DNA from: Flagellimonas pelagia
Lineage (GTDB): Bacteria > Bacteroidota > Bacteroidia > Flavobacteriales > Flavobacteriaceae
Direction of reading: 5' to 3'
DNA length: 64,000 nucleotides
Assembly (NCBI RefSeq): GCF_003584135.1
Contig: NZ_QXFI01000018.1
Coordinates: forward strand, 186,001-250,000
Every line of letters begins with the position of its first letter. The stretch's first letter is position 1. The position numbers were made by a program, and so were the translations under genes. Positions 8,547-16,545 of this stretch are shown in pieces. The notes under the pieces are model-generated. The model was given only the letters and a program-made list of their open reading frames with translations, was not told the origin of the DNA and ran no database searches.

Positions 8547-8630
8547 ATGAATACCTTTTTTAGCGTTTTGCTATTCCTTCTGGCCCTAAACCTTTGTTTA
8601 CTCTTATTGAGTGTAAACCGATCCAAATAA
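8547..8630 (+). CDS. Micro membrane peptide, second of a tandem pair (27 aa)
   Basis: ATG 8547 to TAA 8628-8630 encodes 27 residues aligned without gaps to the peptide at 8377. M1, N2, T3, F4, F5, V7, L8, F10, L11, L12, N15, L18, L19, L21, S22, V23, N24, S26 and K27 are identical. Most shared residues use different codons, so the copies are old or strongly constrained. A single helix with a short basic end (RSK) suggests N-out/C-in topology. The stop runs straight into a terminator-like hairpin at 8632-8655. Function unknown. Confidence 0.72.
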   Translation: MNTFFSVLLFLLALNLCLLLLSVNRSK

Positions 8631-8631
8631 A

Positions 8632-8655
8632 AAAGCTCCCATTGCTGGAAGCTTT
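8632..8655. terminator. Shared terminator between the micro-peptide pair and the PPIase gene
   Basis: AAAGCTCCCA (8632-8641) and TGGAAGCTTT (8646-8655) form a 10-bp stem with a TTGC loop. One C-A mismatch on the plus strand becomes a G-U pair on the minus strand. The A-run at 8628-8634 is a U-run for the minus strand, so it best fits the end of the PPIase transcript but can serve both directions. Confidence 0.7.
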
Positions 8656-8681
8656 CTTACTTATTTAGCAGTGAAGTATTC

Positions 8682-9614
8682 CTATTTCACTTTCATCAAT
8701 TCAACATCAAAGATTAAAGTTGCATTGGGAGGAATTACCCCTCCGGCCCCGGCACTTCCGTAAGCCAAATGCGATGGAATCACAAAACGGGCCTTGTCAC
8801 CCACTTGCAATAATCCAATACCTTCGTCCCATCCCGGAATAACCTGACCAATGCCCAATGTAAAATCGATGGGTTGGTTTCTTTTATAGGAAGAATCAAA
8901 AACCTGCCCATTGGACAAGGCACCCTCATAGTGTACAGAAACCGTTTTTCCCTTCTCGGCCTTGGGTCCACTTCCCTTTTGAATGATCTTATATCGAAGT
9001 CCACTATCGGTCTTGTCAAATCCGGCGGCCAACTTTTCCATTTCAGCTTCTGCTTGGGCCTTCGCCTCGGCAATTCGTTTTTCCCTGGCACCTTCAAAAA
9101 CCCTAAAGGCCTCTATGGCGTTCCAGGTTTGGGCTTCGTCCCCTACCCTTACGATTTCCAGACTGTCGATGGTATCCCCTTGTGCAATGGCATCCACTAC
9201 ATCCTGACCTTCCACCACGTGTCCAAAAACAGTGTGTTTGTTGTCCAACCAAGGCGTGGCCACATGGGTAATGAAGAACTGGCTCCCGTTGGTACCAGGT
9301 CCAGCATTTGCCATGGACAATACTCCTGGGGTGTCGTGCTGCAACTCTGGATGAAATTCATCGTCGAACTTATAACCGGGGTCTCCTGTACCGGTGCCCA
9401 ATGGGCATCCCCCTTGTATCATAAAGTCGGCAATCACCCTATGGAACTTAAGACCATCATAGTAAGGTTTTCCTTGGGGTCTTGCGCTATTTTCCATATT
9501 TCCCTCGGCCAGAGCAACAAAATTACCCACGGTTCCCGGGGTTTTATCATGGGTAAGTTTCACTAATATTTCCCCTTTAGGGGTATTGAACTTCGCGTAA
9601 ATTCCGTCTTGCAT
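8682..9614 (-). CDS. Bifunctional peptidyl-prolyl isomerase: cyclophilin fused to FKBP
   Basis: From ATG 9614 the product is 310 residues. Residues about 3-157 are a cyclophilin domain ([13 protein letters not shown] with catalytic Arg59, then NGSQFFIT and [11 protein letters not shown]). An Ala/Glu-rich helical linker spans about 160-200. Residues 204-310 are an FKBP domain ([52 protein letters not shown]). Both are peptidyl-prolyl isomerase folds, so this is a two-headed foldase, probably cytoplasmic since no signal peptide is seen. The longer frame starting at 9740 has no isomerase-like sequence and would start upstream of the predicted transcript start. Confidence 0.93.
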   Translation of the reverse strand: MQDGIYAKFNTPKGEILVKLTHDKTPGTVGNFVALAEGNMENSARPQGKPYYDGLKFHRVIADFMIQGGCPLGTGTGDPGYKFDDEFHPELQHDTPGVLSMANAGPGTNGSQFFITHVATPWLDNKHTVFGHVVEGQDVVDAIAQGDTIDSLEIVRVGDEAQTWNAIEAFRVFEGAREKRIAEAKAQAEAEMEKLAAGFDKTDSGLRYKIIQKGSGPKAEKGKTVSVHYEGALSNGQVFDSSYKRNQPIDFTLGIGQVIPGWDEGIGLLQVGDKARFVIPSHLAYGSAGAGGVIPPNATLIFDVELMKVK

Positions 9615-9924
9615 TATTTTCTTTTTAATAGGATTATTCGATTTCTCGACCCTTGGGTTTTTCCAAGGGTGCAAAGGTAAGGGTTTTATAGTGCAATACC
9701 TTGGAAAGCTATAGATTAAAGCATGAAAAGGAAAGGACAATCATTCGGTATGGCCATGGGGACAACCATCAATTTAAACCAAATGTTTGAAAGTCATAAT
9801 TGTTGTTCCCCAGATTACAGAGGTTTATCGAACTCGTTTAAAAAAATAGTACATTTAATTCAAAATGAACATGGTACAGGACATTTTCCATAAGTACTCG
9901 TTATACCCATAAGTCCAATTCTTT
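9615..9924. other. 310-bp intergenic region, with a possible 56-aa ORF
   Basis: This divergent region holds the PPIase promoter and leader at its left end. An 8-bp hairpin (ACCCTTGG 9649-9656 with CCAAGGGT 9663-9670) lies about where that transcript should begin. On the plus strand an open frame runs from ATG 9723 to TAA 9891-9893 (56 residues, opening [10 protein letters not shown], with Cys27-Cys28). It has no recognisable motif and could be chance. TACATTTA at 9850-9857 is a near -7 box for the reductase gene at 9925. Confidence 0.4.
9672..9679 (-). promoter_or_regulatory. Candidate -7 box of the PPIase gene
   Basis: The complement of CAAAGGTA is TACCTTTG, an exact TAnnTTTG. Transcription would start near 9665, leaving a leader of about 50 nt before ATG 9614. 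Confidence 0.5.
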
Positions 9925-10527
9925 ATGTCAATACAATCATTAACAGTTACCATACACATGGTTTCCAGTTTGGATGGATTCATAGCCAAAAAAGACAATA
10001 GCATCTCTTGGTTCGAGACATCGGACAGTTATGAAAAAGGTGTTTCAGGACAAGATCCGGAAGAATTTCTCAAGACGATTGATTGTTATGTAATGGGGTC
10101 CAAAACCTATGAACACGCTTTGGAACTTTCCAAATCATATGGTTGGGCGTATGGGGACAAACCTACCATCGTGGTCACTAAACGGAAACTTCCCAATGAA
10201 AGATCCAATATCGAATTTTATGCTGGCAACCTCAACAAACTTGTAGTAGAACAACTAAGGCCAAAGTATAAAAATGTTTGGGTCGTGGGTGGCGCAGAGC
10301 TTGCCAAAGATTTTATTATCAACAAATTGACAGATGAAATACGAATCAGCATCTTACCTATCATATTGGGGGGCGGATTGCCCTTTTTTGACCATCTTGG
10401 GCAAGAATTGCCCCTTCACCTAAAGGATACCACAGCCTATAAAAATGGAATGGTGGAACTCCGCTACGAAATCAAGAAATGGCCTGTAATAAATATGCCA
10501 CTGACATACCATAAAGATGGCAAGTAA
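9925..10527 (+). CDS. Dihydrofolate-reductase-like (RibD C-terminal family) protein
   Basis: A 200-residue protein with the RibD_C/DHFR-like fold: SLDGFIAKKDNSISWF near the N-terminus, YVMGSKTYEHAL in the middle, VWVVGGAELAKDFI (NADPH-binding GG) and ILPIILGGGLPFF near the C-terminus. These stand-alone homologues are common in Bacteroidota and are probably NADPH-dependent reductases. They lack the deaminase half of RibD, so riboflavin synthesis is not implied. It starts the plus-strand run of accessory genes, 9 nt before the methyltransferase gene, and may be in an operon with it. Confidence 0.85.
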   Translation: MSIQSLTVTIHMVSSLDGFIAKKDNSISWFETSDSYEKGVSGQDPEEFLKTIDCYVMGSKTYEHALELSKSYGWAYGDKPTIVVTKRKLPNERSNIEFYAGNLNKLVVEQLRPKYKNVWVVGGAELAKDFIINKLTDEIRISILPIILGGGLPFFDHLGQELPLHLKDTTAYKNGMVELRYEIKKWPVINMPLTYHKDGK

Positions 10528-10536
10528 AAACGCAGA

Positions 10537-11364
10537 ATGGAAAATTTAAACCAACGTATTGAGAACCACTACTTAAAAGAGGGGCTTTATGAAGACATTG
10601 TTAATCGCCTTAAAGAACAGAACATTCCCCTGGATAAAGTAAAAAGGTCCGATATTGCTGGGGTTGATGAGTTCCATGTACGTGGGGCAATAGTATCCAA
10701 GGAGCTTGCGAACAGTATCGATTTAGATGGACTGCATGTCTTGGACATAGGCTGCGGATTGGGCGGACCATGTAGGATGCTGGTAGAAGAACATGGTTGC
10801 AGGACCTCGGGCATCGATCTGAGCCACGAATATATCAGGACGGCAAAAAAGTTATCGGAATTGGTGAATTTGGATCAGGGAACATCCTTTGTACAAGGGA
10901 ATGCCACTCAACTTCCCTTTCAAGACAACAGTTTTGATATTGTTTGGACACAACACGTGCAAATGAACATTCCTGACAAGAAAAAATTCTATTCGGAAAT
11001 AAATAGGGTTTTAAAAAACGGGGGGCGTTTTATATTTTACGACATCTTACAAAAAGGAGATGGACAAATAAACTATCCCATGCCCTGGGCCAGCAATGCC
11101 CATCTTAGCTTCTTGTTCAAAACCAAAGAAATGGATGATCTGTTGAAGGAGTTTGGTTTTATCGAAGAACAGTCCGTTGACCAAACTCAGGCAGGAATCG
11201 ATTTTTTTGAGTCCCTTCTGGCCAGATTGAAAGAATCCGGACCTCCCAAAATGGGACTGAACGTTCTAATGGGGGAAACCACAAAACCGAAGTTGATGAA
11301 TCTTCTTTTCCACTTAAAGTCCGGCGAGCTTGAACTAAAAAGTGGGGTATACAAAAAACCATGA
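10537..11364 (+). CDS. Class I SAM-dependent methyltransferase
   Basis: A 275-residue methyltransferase. SAM-binding motif I is LDIGCGLGGP (residues about 69-78), followed by the acidic strand end in TSGIDLSHEYI and the conserved GNATQLPFQDNSFDIVWTQHVQMNIPDK stretch. The closest resemblance is to the sarcosine/dimethylglycine N-methyltransferase and UbiE-like group, but the substrate cannot be assigned. It follows the reductase gene by 9 nt. The esterase gene begins 40 nt after its stop. Confidence 0.85.
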   Translation: MENLNQRIENHYLKEGLYEDIVNRLKEQNIPLDKVKRSDIAGVDEFHVRGAIVSKELANSIDLDGLHVLDIGCGLGGPCRMLVEEHGCRTSGIDLSHEYIRTAKKLSELVNLDQGTSFVQGNATQLPFQDNSFDIVWTQHVQMNIPDKKKFYSEINRVLKNGGRFIFYDILQKGDGQINYPMPWASNAHLSFLFKTKEMDDLLKEFGFIEEQSVDQTQAGIDFFESLLARLKESGPPKMGLNVLMGETTKPKLMNLLFHLKSGELELKSGVYKKP

Positions 11365-11404
11365 CCATCACAAAAACCTATTATTTGAACCAAATGCAAT
11401 CCTA

Positions 11405-12232
11405 ATGCAAAAATTTCTTTTTTTATTTATCACAACCATGGGACTTGCTACCGCTTCGGCCTCCACCGTGGATACCGTGGCCATTTACAGTCCTTCCATG
11501 CAAAAGACCATTAAATGTGTCATCATAAAACCAAACCACTACGATGATTCGACCACTCGCTATCCCGTGGCGTATCTATTGCACGGCTACAGCGGTTCCT
11601 ATGCCTCTTGGGTGGAAACTGCCCCAAACCTAAAGGAATATGCAGATGACCATCAAATGATCTTGGTATGCCCCGACGGCGGATACAACAGTTGGTATTT
11701 TGACAGCCCCATCAATCCCGAGCGTAAATACGAGACACATGTGAGCAAAGAGGTGGTTTCCTATGTCGATGATCATTACCGGACCATTCCCGATCGCAAC
11801 CATAGGGCCATAACCGGATTGAGTATGGGCGGCCATGGGGCCTTTTATCTTGGATTGCGACATCCAGATATTTTCGGAGCCATAGGCAGTACCAGTGGTG
11901 GGGTGGACATTACTCCTTTCAAGACCAATTGGGAAATTTCAGAACAGATCGGGGACACCATCAACCATAAGGATAATTGGAAAAACATGACCATCATAAA
12001 TATGATAGACAAATACCCTACCGATGATCTGTCCATCATTTTTGATTGCGGTACCGATGATTTCTTCTATAAAGTGAACAAGGCCCTACATAAAAAAATG
12101 CTGGATATGCATATTCCCCACGATTATATTGAACGACCTGGTGAACACAACGGGGAATACTGGAAAAATTCCATAGAATATCAACTGCTCTTCTTCAAAA
12201 ATTTCTTTGCAAGAAATCCTGATGAAAAATAA
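11405..12232 (+). CDS. Secreted esterase, S-formylglutathione hydrolase/antigen-85-like alpha/beta hydrolase
   Basis: I start at ATG 11405, which gives a clean signal peptide (MQKFLFLFITTMGLATASAS). The 275-residue protein has the esterase D-type fold: YPVAYLLHGYSGSYASW (oxyanion region), a nucleophile elbow GLSMGGHGA with Ser140, and a late FDCGTDDFFY and PGEHNGEYW carrying likely catalytic Asp and His. Related secreted enzymes cleave acyl groups such as acetyl or feruloyl from carbohydrates. The substrate is not known. The upstream in-frame Met at 11342 lies inside the methyltransferase gene. Confidence 0.88.
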   Translation: MQKFLFLFITTMGLATASASTVDTVAIYSPSMQKTIKCVIIKPNHYDDSTTRYPVAYLLHGYSGSYASWVETAPNLKEYADDHQMILVCPDGGYNSWYFDSPINPERKYETHVSKEVVSYVDDHYRTIPDRNHRAITGLSMGGHGAFYLGLRHPDIFGAIGSTSGGVDITPFKTNWEISEQIGDTINHKDNWKNMTIINMIDKYPTDDLSIIFDCGTDDFFYKVNKALHKKMLDMHIPHDYIERPGEHNGEYWKNSIEYQLLFFKNFFARNPDEK

Positions 12233-12344
12233 CACAAAAGATTACTCTTGAAATGAAAGAGCATATAGCCTCATGTTGAAAAACCATATGGTAAACACAA
12301 CTCGAGAACTCAAAAAGCTTATTTTAAACAAAAAAATAAAACTA

Positions 12345-12707
12345 ATGATTATAAGAAAAATTATAGGAGTACTTATCGGATACACAATTTTTGTAGTGAC
12401 CTCATTGGCATTTTTCAACCTGACAGCCCAAAACCCACATGCTGACCCAACTATCGGCTTTGCAGTCTTGACGGCTTTGTACGGCGCCGTTGCTTCCTTC
12501 CTTTCCGGTCTTGTTGCCCAGTGGATAGCAAAAGGGGCGAATCTGAAGACCAATTATATATTGGCTGGAATCATTGCCGGTTTCGCGGCCTTCTCAGTAT
12601 TTAAATCGGAAGGCAATCACTATACACAACTGCTTGCCATTTTTGTTTTTGCCCCGGTTTCCATCTTGGGAGGAGCCTATCTTTTAAAACGTCGAAAAAG
12701 TATGTAG
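12345..12707 (+). CDS. Small integral membrane protein, unknown
   Basis: From ATG 12345 the product has 120 residues and four likely membrane helices (about 6-25, 38-62, 70-88 and 95-115), ending in a basic tail KRRKS. I recognise no family. A longer frame opens at 12273 but its added residues are basic and soluble, so the start next to the first helix (MIIRKIIGVLIGYTIF) is preferred. It lies 112 nt after the esterase gene. Confidence 0.6.
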   Translation: MIIRKIIGVLIGYTIFVVTSLAFFNLTAQNPHADPTIGFAVLTALYGAVASFLSGLVAQWIAKGANLKTNYILAGIIAGFAAFSVFKSEGNHYTQLLAIFVFAPVSILGGAYLLKRRKSM

Positions 12708-12821
12708 GCGAAATATTTTTGGATTCCAAAAAATTGGAACAATACTATTTATAATTCTATAATGGATTGCCGTAACCAAAATTCCGCTCTTTTTAGTAAT
12801 TTGTAGAAAAATAGTATCATT

Positions 12822-12908
12822 ATGTTAGGAATCTTATTGGCAAAAAGAAGAAAGACCAAAACGTTGAACCTGCTTATCGTAGCTTCACTGCTTATGATCG
12901 GGATTTGA
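12822..12908 (+). CDS. Candidate 28-residue cationic-hydrophobic peptide
   Basis: ATG 12822 to TGA 12906-12908 encodes 28 residues: a short start, a strongly basic stretch (KRRKTK at 8-13) and a hydrophobic end (LLIVASLLMIGI). Size and charge pattern resemble leaderless membrane-active peptides or single-pass micro-proteins. It is not related in register to the SVN peptides at 8377. Support is only the open frame and its position among small membrane genes, so it may be spurious. Confidence 0.35.
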   Translation: MLGILLAKRRKTKTLNLLIVASLLMIGI

Positions 12909-12943
12909 TTATCGATGTTGATATAATGAAACGCTGAACAAAC

Positions 12944-13120
12944 ATGAAGTCAAAGGTATTACCTGTTACCTTAATTATTTTGAGTGGTATCTTGGTCGTT
13001 CTGAACTTTATTTTAGAAAGTGAAGACATGGATTTTGGATTCTGGATGCGAATTTCTTCCAGTGTGCTATTGATTTTGGCCATGATTATCACCATAAGAG
13101 CGCAGAAACAACGACAATAG
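12944..13120 (+). CDS. 58-residue two-helix membrane protein
   Basis: ATG 12944 to TAG 13118-13120 encodes 58 residues with two clear hydrophobic helices (about 5-22 and 36-51), an acidic turn (ESEDMD) between them and a basic end (RAQKQRQ). Bacterial two-helix hairpin proteins of this size are usual, and the frame is clean. No family is recognised. It precedes the PH-domain gene by 32 nt in the same direction. Confidence 0.6.
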   Translation: MKSKVLPVTLIILSGILVVLNFILESEDMDFGFWMRISSSVLLILAMIITIRAQKQRQ

Positions 13121-13152
13121 GCAAAGTACTCGCCTTTCACCCAATACAATCA

Positions 13153-13581
13153 ATGAAATTTAAGAGCAGAAAGGATATTTTGTTCAGTACCATCATTATT
13201 GGGACAAACCTTTTCTTGTTGGGTATTACCCTTTATGGCATTTTCATTGGGGAAATGGAACCCCATGAATATTGGACGCTTCCCCTCCTCTTGGGTGTTG
13301 TAGTGTTTCTTTTCTGGATGTATTTTGGCACCGATTACGAACTGTCGCCCAACGGGCTCATTTACCGCTGCGGCCCTATGAAAGGTAAAATCGGTTACGA
13401 ACGGATTAGGGAAATTGTAAAGGGACGCACCCTTTGGGTAGGGTTTAGGCCTGCTACGGCAAGGAAGGGTCTGATTATAAAATATGACAGATATAATGAG
13501 ATTTATATCAGCCCGAAGACCAATGAAGTCTTCATAGATAAAATCTTAGAGTTGAAAAGTGATGTAAATATCACCGAATAA
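13153..13581 (+). CDS. Membrane protein with bacterial PH-like domain
   Basis: This 142-residue protein has two membrane helices (about 10-31 and 41-59) followed by a beta-rich C-terminal domain (DYELSPNGLIYRCGPMKGKIGYERIREIVKG, then the GLIIKYDRYNEIYISPK strand pair). The pattern matches the bacterial PH domain (bPH_6-like) placed after two helices. Such proteins are poorly characterised; several sit near membrane proteases or export systems. The CPBP protease gene begins 15 nt downstream. Confidence 0.78.
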   Translation: MKFKSRKDILFSTIIIGTNLFLLGITLYGIFIGEMEPHEYWTLPLLLGVVVFLFWMYFGTDYELSPNGLIYRCGPMKGKIGYERIREIVKGRTLWVGFRPATARKGLIIKYDRYNEIYISPKTNEVFIDKILELKSDVNITE

Positions 13582-13596
13582 AACCCATTCCTTTAA

Positions 13597-14433
13597 ATGC
13601 AGAAAAAATACTTGCCCTCTCTTGTCATTACCCTGCTTTCGATGGGGATTTATTTTTGGTCACTGACCATATTGAAAAAAGGCTTTGACTTTGGTCTAAT
13701 TGCAATATTGGCCATTGTAGCACTTTTATACATGTATTTTTTCAGAAACGATGAGCAACCTATAAGCCTTCTGCAAAAGAAGACATCTGGATACTTGGTA
13801 GTGTATGGTCTGCTGTACTTTGCCAGCATTTTTTTCATGAACCTTCTCGGCAGTTCCATTGTTTATTGGCTGGTACAGTTCCTTATACCTCTACTCATTC
13901 TTAAACTTCACAAAGAATCACTTTCAAGCATTTTTTTTAAGTGGTCCAACATCTTCAAAGATGGTAAAGCCATACTGGTCTCGGTTATTCTATTGGTTCC
14001 CTTTTTAATTTTTGAAGTTAGGGATTCCGAGCAGATACTGAAGTTGTTCCAATCATGGAAAATTATTTTATACATGCCCATCAGCATCCTTTACATGTTG
14101 GTCATTGCTGCTTTTTGGGAAGAGTTTTTCTTTAGGGGGATCTTACAAAGCAGTATTTTAAAACTGACCAAAAGTGCAAGTGCCTCCATATTCTTAACCG
14201 CTCTCTTTTTTAGCACTTATCATATTCCCATGAGATATTATAATGTTAGGTCGGAATACCATGGTGACTTATTATCCAGTATGGCAGGAACCATAAACGA
14301 GCAATTCATTATGGGTTTATTTTTAGGGTTTGTGGTTTATAAAAGTAAAAATGTATGGCATGGAATATGGCTCCATAGCATTTTAAATGGTGTAAGCTTT
14401 GTATATCAACTTTCCCTTATGCTTGTACTCTGA
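13597..14433 (+). CDS. CPBP-family intramembrane glutamic protease
   Basis: The 278-residue protein has eight or so membrane helices and the three CPBP motifs: EEFFFRG (Glu175-Glu176, Arg180), FSTYHIP (His209) and HSILNG (His260). These are the catalytic residues of the Rce1/Abi family. Bacterial members process peptides or act in bacteriocin immunity and membrane stress. It is next to a PH-domain membrane protein and two very small membrane ORFs, which could be substrates or partners. Confidence 0.88.
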   Translation: MQKKYLPSLVITLLSMGIYFWSLTILKKGFDFGLIAILAIVALLYMYFFRNDEQPISLLQKKTSGYLVVYGLLYFASIFFMNLLGSSIVYWLVQFLIPLLILKLHKESLSSIFFKWSNIFKDGKAILVSVILLVPFLIFEVRDSEQILKLFQSWKIILYMPISILYMLVIAAFWEEFFFRGILQSSILKLTKSASASIFLTALFFSTYHIPMRYYNVRSEYHGDLLSSMAGTINEQFIMGLFLGFVVYKSKNVWHGIWLHSILNGVSFVYQLSLMLVL

Positions 14434-14551
14434 GCAACGGCATATATTGTTTTACCATATCCTAGGTTGTAGAAGCGTTAATCTTTCCCAAATTACTTTT
14501 AATACCGTATTACATGGAGTAACTTAGAGGGAATCTTTCAAATTCCATCCC

Positions 14552-14839
14552 ATGTTATCCGTAAAACGCCCATTGATTATTTTGATCACGGTAACCGTTC
14601 TTTTATTGATTCCTTTTATCGCCATGCAATTCACCAATGAGGTACAATGGTCCTTGATGGATTTTGTAGTGGCCGGTATCCTCCTTTCAGGCGTTGGCTT
14701 TTCCGTTGATCTTGCCATCAGAAAGGCCAAAACCCCAAATAAGAGGCTATTGTGGGTTTCGGCCATCATCATCCTTTTTCTGGTGGTTTGGGCGGAGTTG
14801 GCAGTGGGCGTATTTGGGACTCCGTTAGCTGGCAGTTGA
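14552..14839 (+). CDS. Small three-helix membrane protein
   Basis: A 95-residue hydrophobic protein with about three membrane helices (residues 8-24, 33-53 and 64-84). The sequence VQWSLMDFVVAGILLSGVGFSVDLAIRK is typical of short Bacteroidota membrane proteins of unknown role. It starts 118 nt after the CPBP gene and is followed 16 nt later by the STAS-like gene. Confidence 0.65.
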   Translation: MLSVKRPLIILITVTVLLLIPFIAMQFTNEVQWSLMDFVVAGILLSGVGFSVDLAIRKAKTPNKRLLWVSAIIILFLVVWAELAVGVFGTPLAGS

Positions 14840-14855
14840 ACAAAATATCTATACC

Positions 14856-15239
14856 ATGATAGAACAAATCAAAACTTTTGAAGACAACGTTTTGGCCATT
14901 GAGGTAATCGATGGTTTTGATGAAACGGACGAAAAACTTTGTCAAAAATTCTTTGACGAAAAATTGGAGAAAGGCTTTGCAACGGTAAATGTACTGGTGA
15001 AATTGGACGAGCTCAAGATTGCCCATAGCAGCACCAAAGCCTTTATGGAGGACATTATCTGGACCCTGAGAAACTACAAGAAAATGGGGCACCTGGCCAT
15101 TGTGGCCCACAGTAAGATACTGAAGGCACTTGTCCCTATTGACAATCTCTTTTTTCAAAGGGCCAGCAAAGGTAGGTTGGAACGGTATTTTGATGTCTCG
15201 CAAATGGATGAGGCCATGGCGTTCGTCCAAGCTAAATAA
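14856..15239 (+). CDS. STAS/SpoIIAA-like domain protein
   Basis: A 127-residue cytoplasmic protein with the SpoIIAA-like (SEC14/STAS) fold. It has a VLAIEVIDGFDETDEKLCQKFFDEKLEKG start, VNVLVKLDELKI strand and the FMEDIIWTLRNYKKMGHLAIVAHS helix-strand. Members may bind lipids or act as anti-sigma-antagonist-like switches, and this one has no obvious phosphoacceptor Ser in the usual place. It is likely co-transcribed with the small membrane gene upstream. Confidence 0.78.
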   Translation: MIEQIKTFEDNVLAIEVIDGFDETDEKLCQKFFDEKLEKGFATVNVLVKLDELKIAHSSTKAFMEDIIWTLRNYKKMGHLAIVAHSKILKALVPIDNLFFQRASKGRLERYFDVSQMDEAMAFVQAK

Positions 15240-15334
15240 TTCCACATCCCTTCTTTGGGTATAAATGCATCCATTGGTTAAGACTTTTAGCTTTTGACAA
15301 ATTTTGATGATATTTATGCTTCAACTAAACTGGA

Positions 15335-15943
15335 ATGGGTAAACGGACACAACAGGCCAAAATACTCCGGGTTTTTAGAAAAGTCCACAGGACCACTGGA
15401 GCCTTATTATTTATTTTCTTTTTTTTCATCTCCGTCACAGGCCTCCTTTTAGGCTGGAAAAAAAACACCAATGGCGTTATTCTGCCCAAAACTCAAAAAG
15501 GGACCACGGCCGAACTAAAGAATTGGTTGCCCGTGGACAGTCTGCACACCATTGCCTGCACCACCCTTCATAATATTGTTTCTCCCGACCTTTCTTTGGA
15601 GTTGGACCGAATCGATATGCGAAAACAAAAGGGTTCGGTAAAATTTATCTTTGTGGATAACTATTATGAAGTCCAACTGGATGGGGCCACAGGCGAAGTG
15701 CTTTCCATAGGACAAAGAAAATCAGACTTTTTGGAAAATGTGCACGATGGTTCCATTTTGGACCGATATCTTAACACTGACGGATATATAAAATTGTCCT
15801 ATACCACAATCATGGGGGTTTCCTTGCTCCTTTTTACCGTGACCGGATTTTGGCTTTGGTATGGGCCTAAACAAATGCGAAAATCTGGCAAGGCCAAACC
15901 AGATAAACTACCTAAACAACCAAATTACCAACCTTTAAACTGA
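15335..15943 (+). CDS. PepSY-associated membrane protein
   Basis: A 202-residue protein with an N-terminal membrane helix (LLFIFFFFISVTGLLLGW), a periplasmic PepSY-like domain (VKFIFVDNYYEVQLDGATGEVLSI) and a second helix (TIMGVSLLLFTVTGFWLWYGP). The arrangement, with His in FRKVHRTTGAL, is a short form of the PepSY-TM proteins found with iron uptake, flavin transfer or respiration. Nothing nearby indicates a siderophore system. It lies 5 nt upstream of the TMEM175-like gene and is probably co-transcribed with it. Confidence 0.85.
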   Translation: MGKRTQQAKILRVFRKVHRTTGALLFIFFFFISVTGLLLGWKKNTNGVILPKTQKGTTAELKNWLPVDSLHTIACTTLHNIVSPDLSLELDRIDMRKQKGSVKFIFVDNYYEVQLDGATGEVLSIGQRKSDFLENVHDGSILDRYLNTDGYIKLSYTTIMGVSLLLFTVTGFWLWYGPKQMRKSGKAKPDKLPKQPNYQPLN

Positions 15944-15948
15944 AAATC

Positions 15949-16533
15949 ATGACCAAAGGAAGAATGGAAGCTTTTAGCGATGGGGTGCTGGCCATTATCA
16001 TCACCATCATGGTCCTTGAGATCAAAGTACCGCACGGGAGCAATTTCGATGATCTTCTCCCACTCTTGCCCATATTTTTGAGCTATGTGCTCAGTTTCAT
16101 CTATCTGGGTATTTACTGGAACAACCATCACCATATGATGCACACCGTAAAAAAGGTAACCGGAAAAATCCTATGGGCCAATCTCCATCTGCTGTTTTGG
16201 CTCTCACTGGTTCCTTTTGTAACCGGATGGATGGGAGAAAACCATTTTGCCACGGAACCCATGGCCTTGTATGGTTTCATCCTGTTGATGGCCGCCATAG
16301 CCTATTTTTTTCTTCAAAATTCCATCATTAGATCACAAGGAAAAGATTCCATCCTAAAGAACGCTGTGGGCAAAGATTTGAAAGGAAAATTATCCCCAAT
16401 GTTTTATATCATAGGTATTGCGATGGCTTGGATAAGTGTATGGTTTTCCGGAGCCATGTTCGTTCTAGTGGCCATCATTTGGCTGGTCCCTGACAAGAGG
16501 ATAGAAAGAATATTGAAAGGACAGCCGGAATGA
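15949..16533 (+). CDS. TMEM175-like potassium channel family protein
   Basis: The 194-residue protein starts with the family hallmark RMEAFSDGVLAIIITIMVLEIKVP, with the FSDG motif at 9-12 in helix 1. Six membrane helices follow (including YLGIYWNNHHHMMH after helix 2). Bacterial TMEM175 proteins are tetrameric potassium-selective channels. The length fits the single-repeat bacterial form. It is convergent with the M28 peptidase gene, 12 nt apart. Confidence 0.9.
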   Translation: MTKGRMEAFSDGVLAIIITIMVLEIKVPHGSNFDDLLPLLPIFLSYVLSFIYLGIYWNNHHHMMHTVKKVTGKILWANLHLLFWLSLVPFVTGWMGENHFATEPMALYGFILLMAAIAYFFLQNSIIRSQGKDSILKNAVGKDLKGKLSPMFYIIGIAMAWISVWFSGAMFVLVAIIWLVPDKRIERILKGQPE

Positions 16534-16545
16534 TCTTCCAGCCGC

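Noticed and set aside
9615..9740. 42-residue N-terminal extension of the PPIase fusion
   Set aside because: The extension has no isomerase or signal sequence and crosses the candidate -7 box and hairpin, so it is likely untranslated leader.
12724..12739. TTCCAA-AAAA-TTGGAA as a terminator after the 120-aa membrane protein
   Set aside because: The stem is only 6 AT-rich pairs and no T-run follows.
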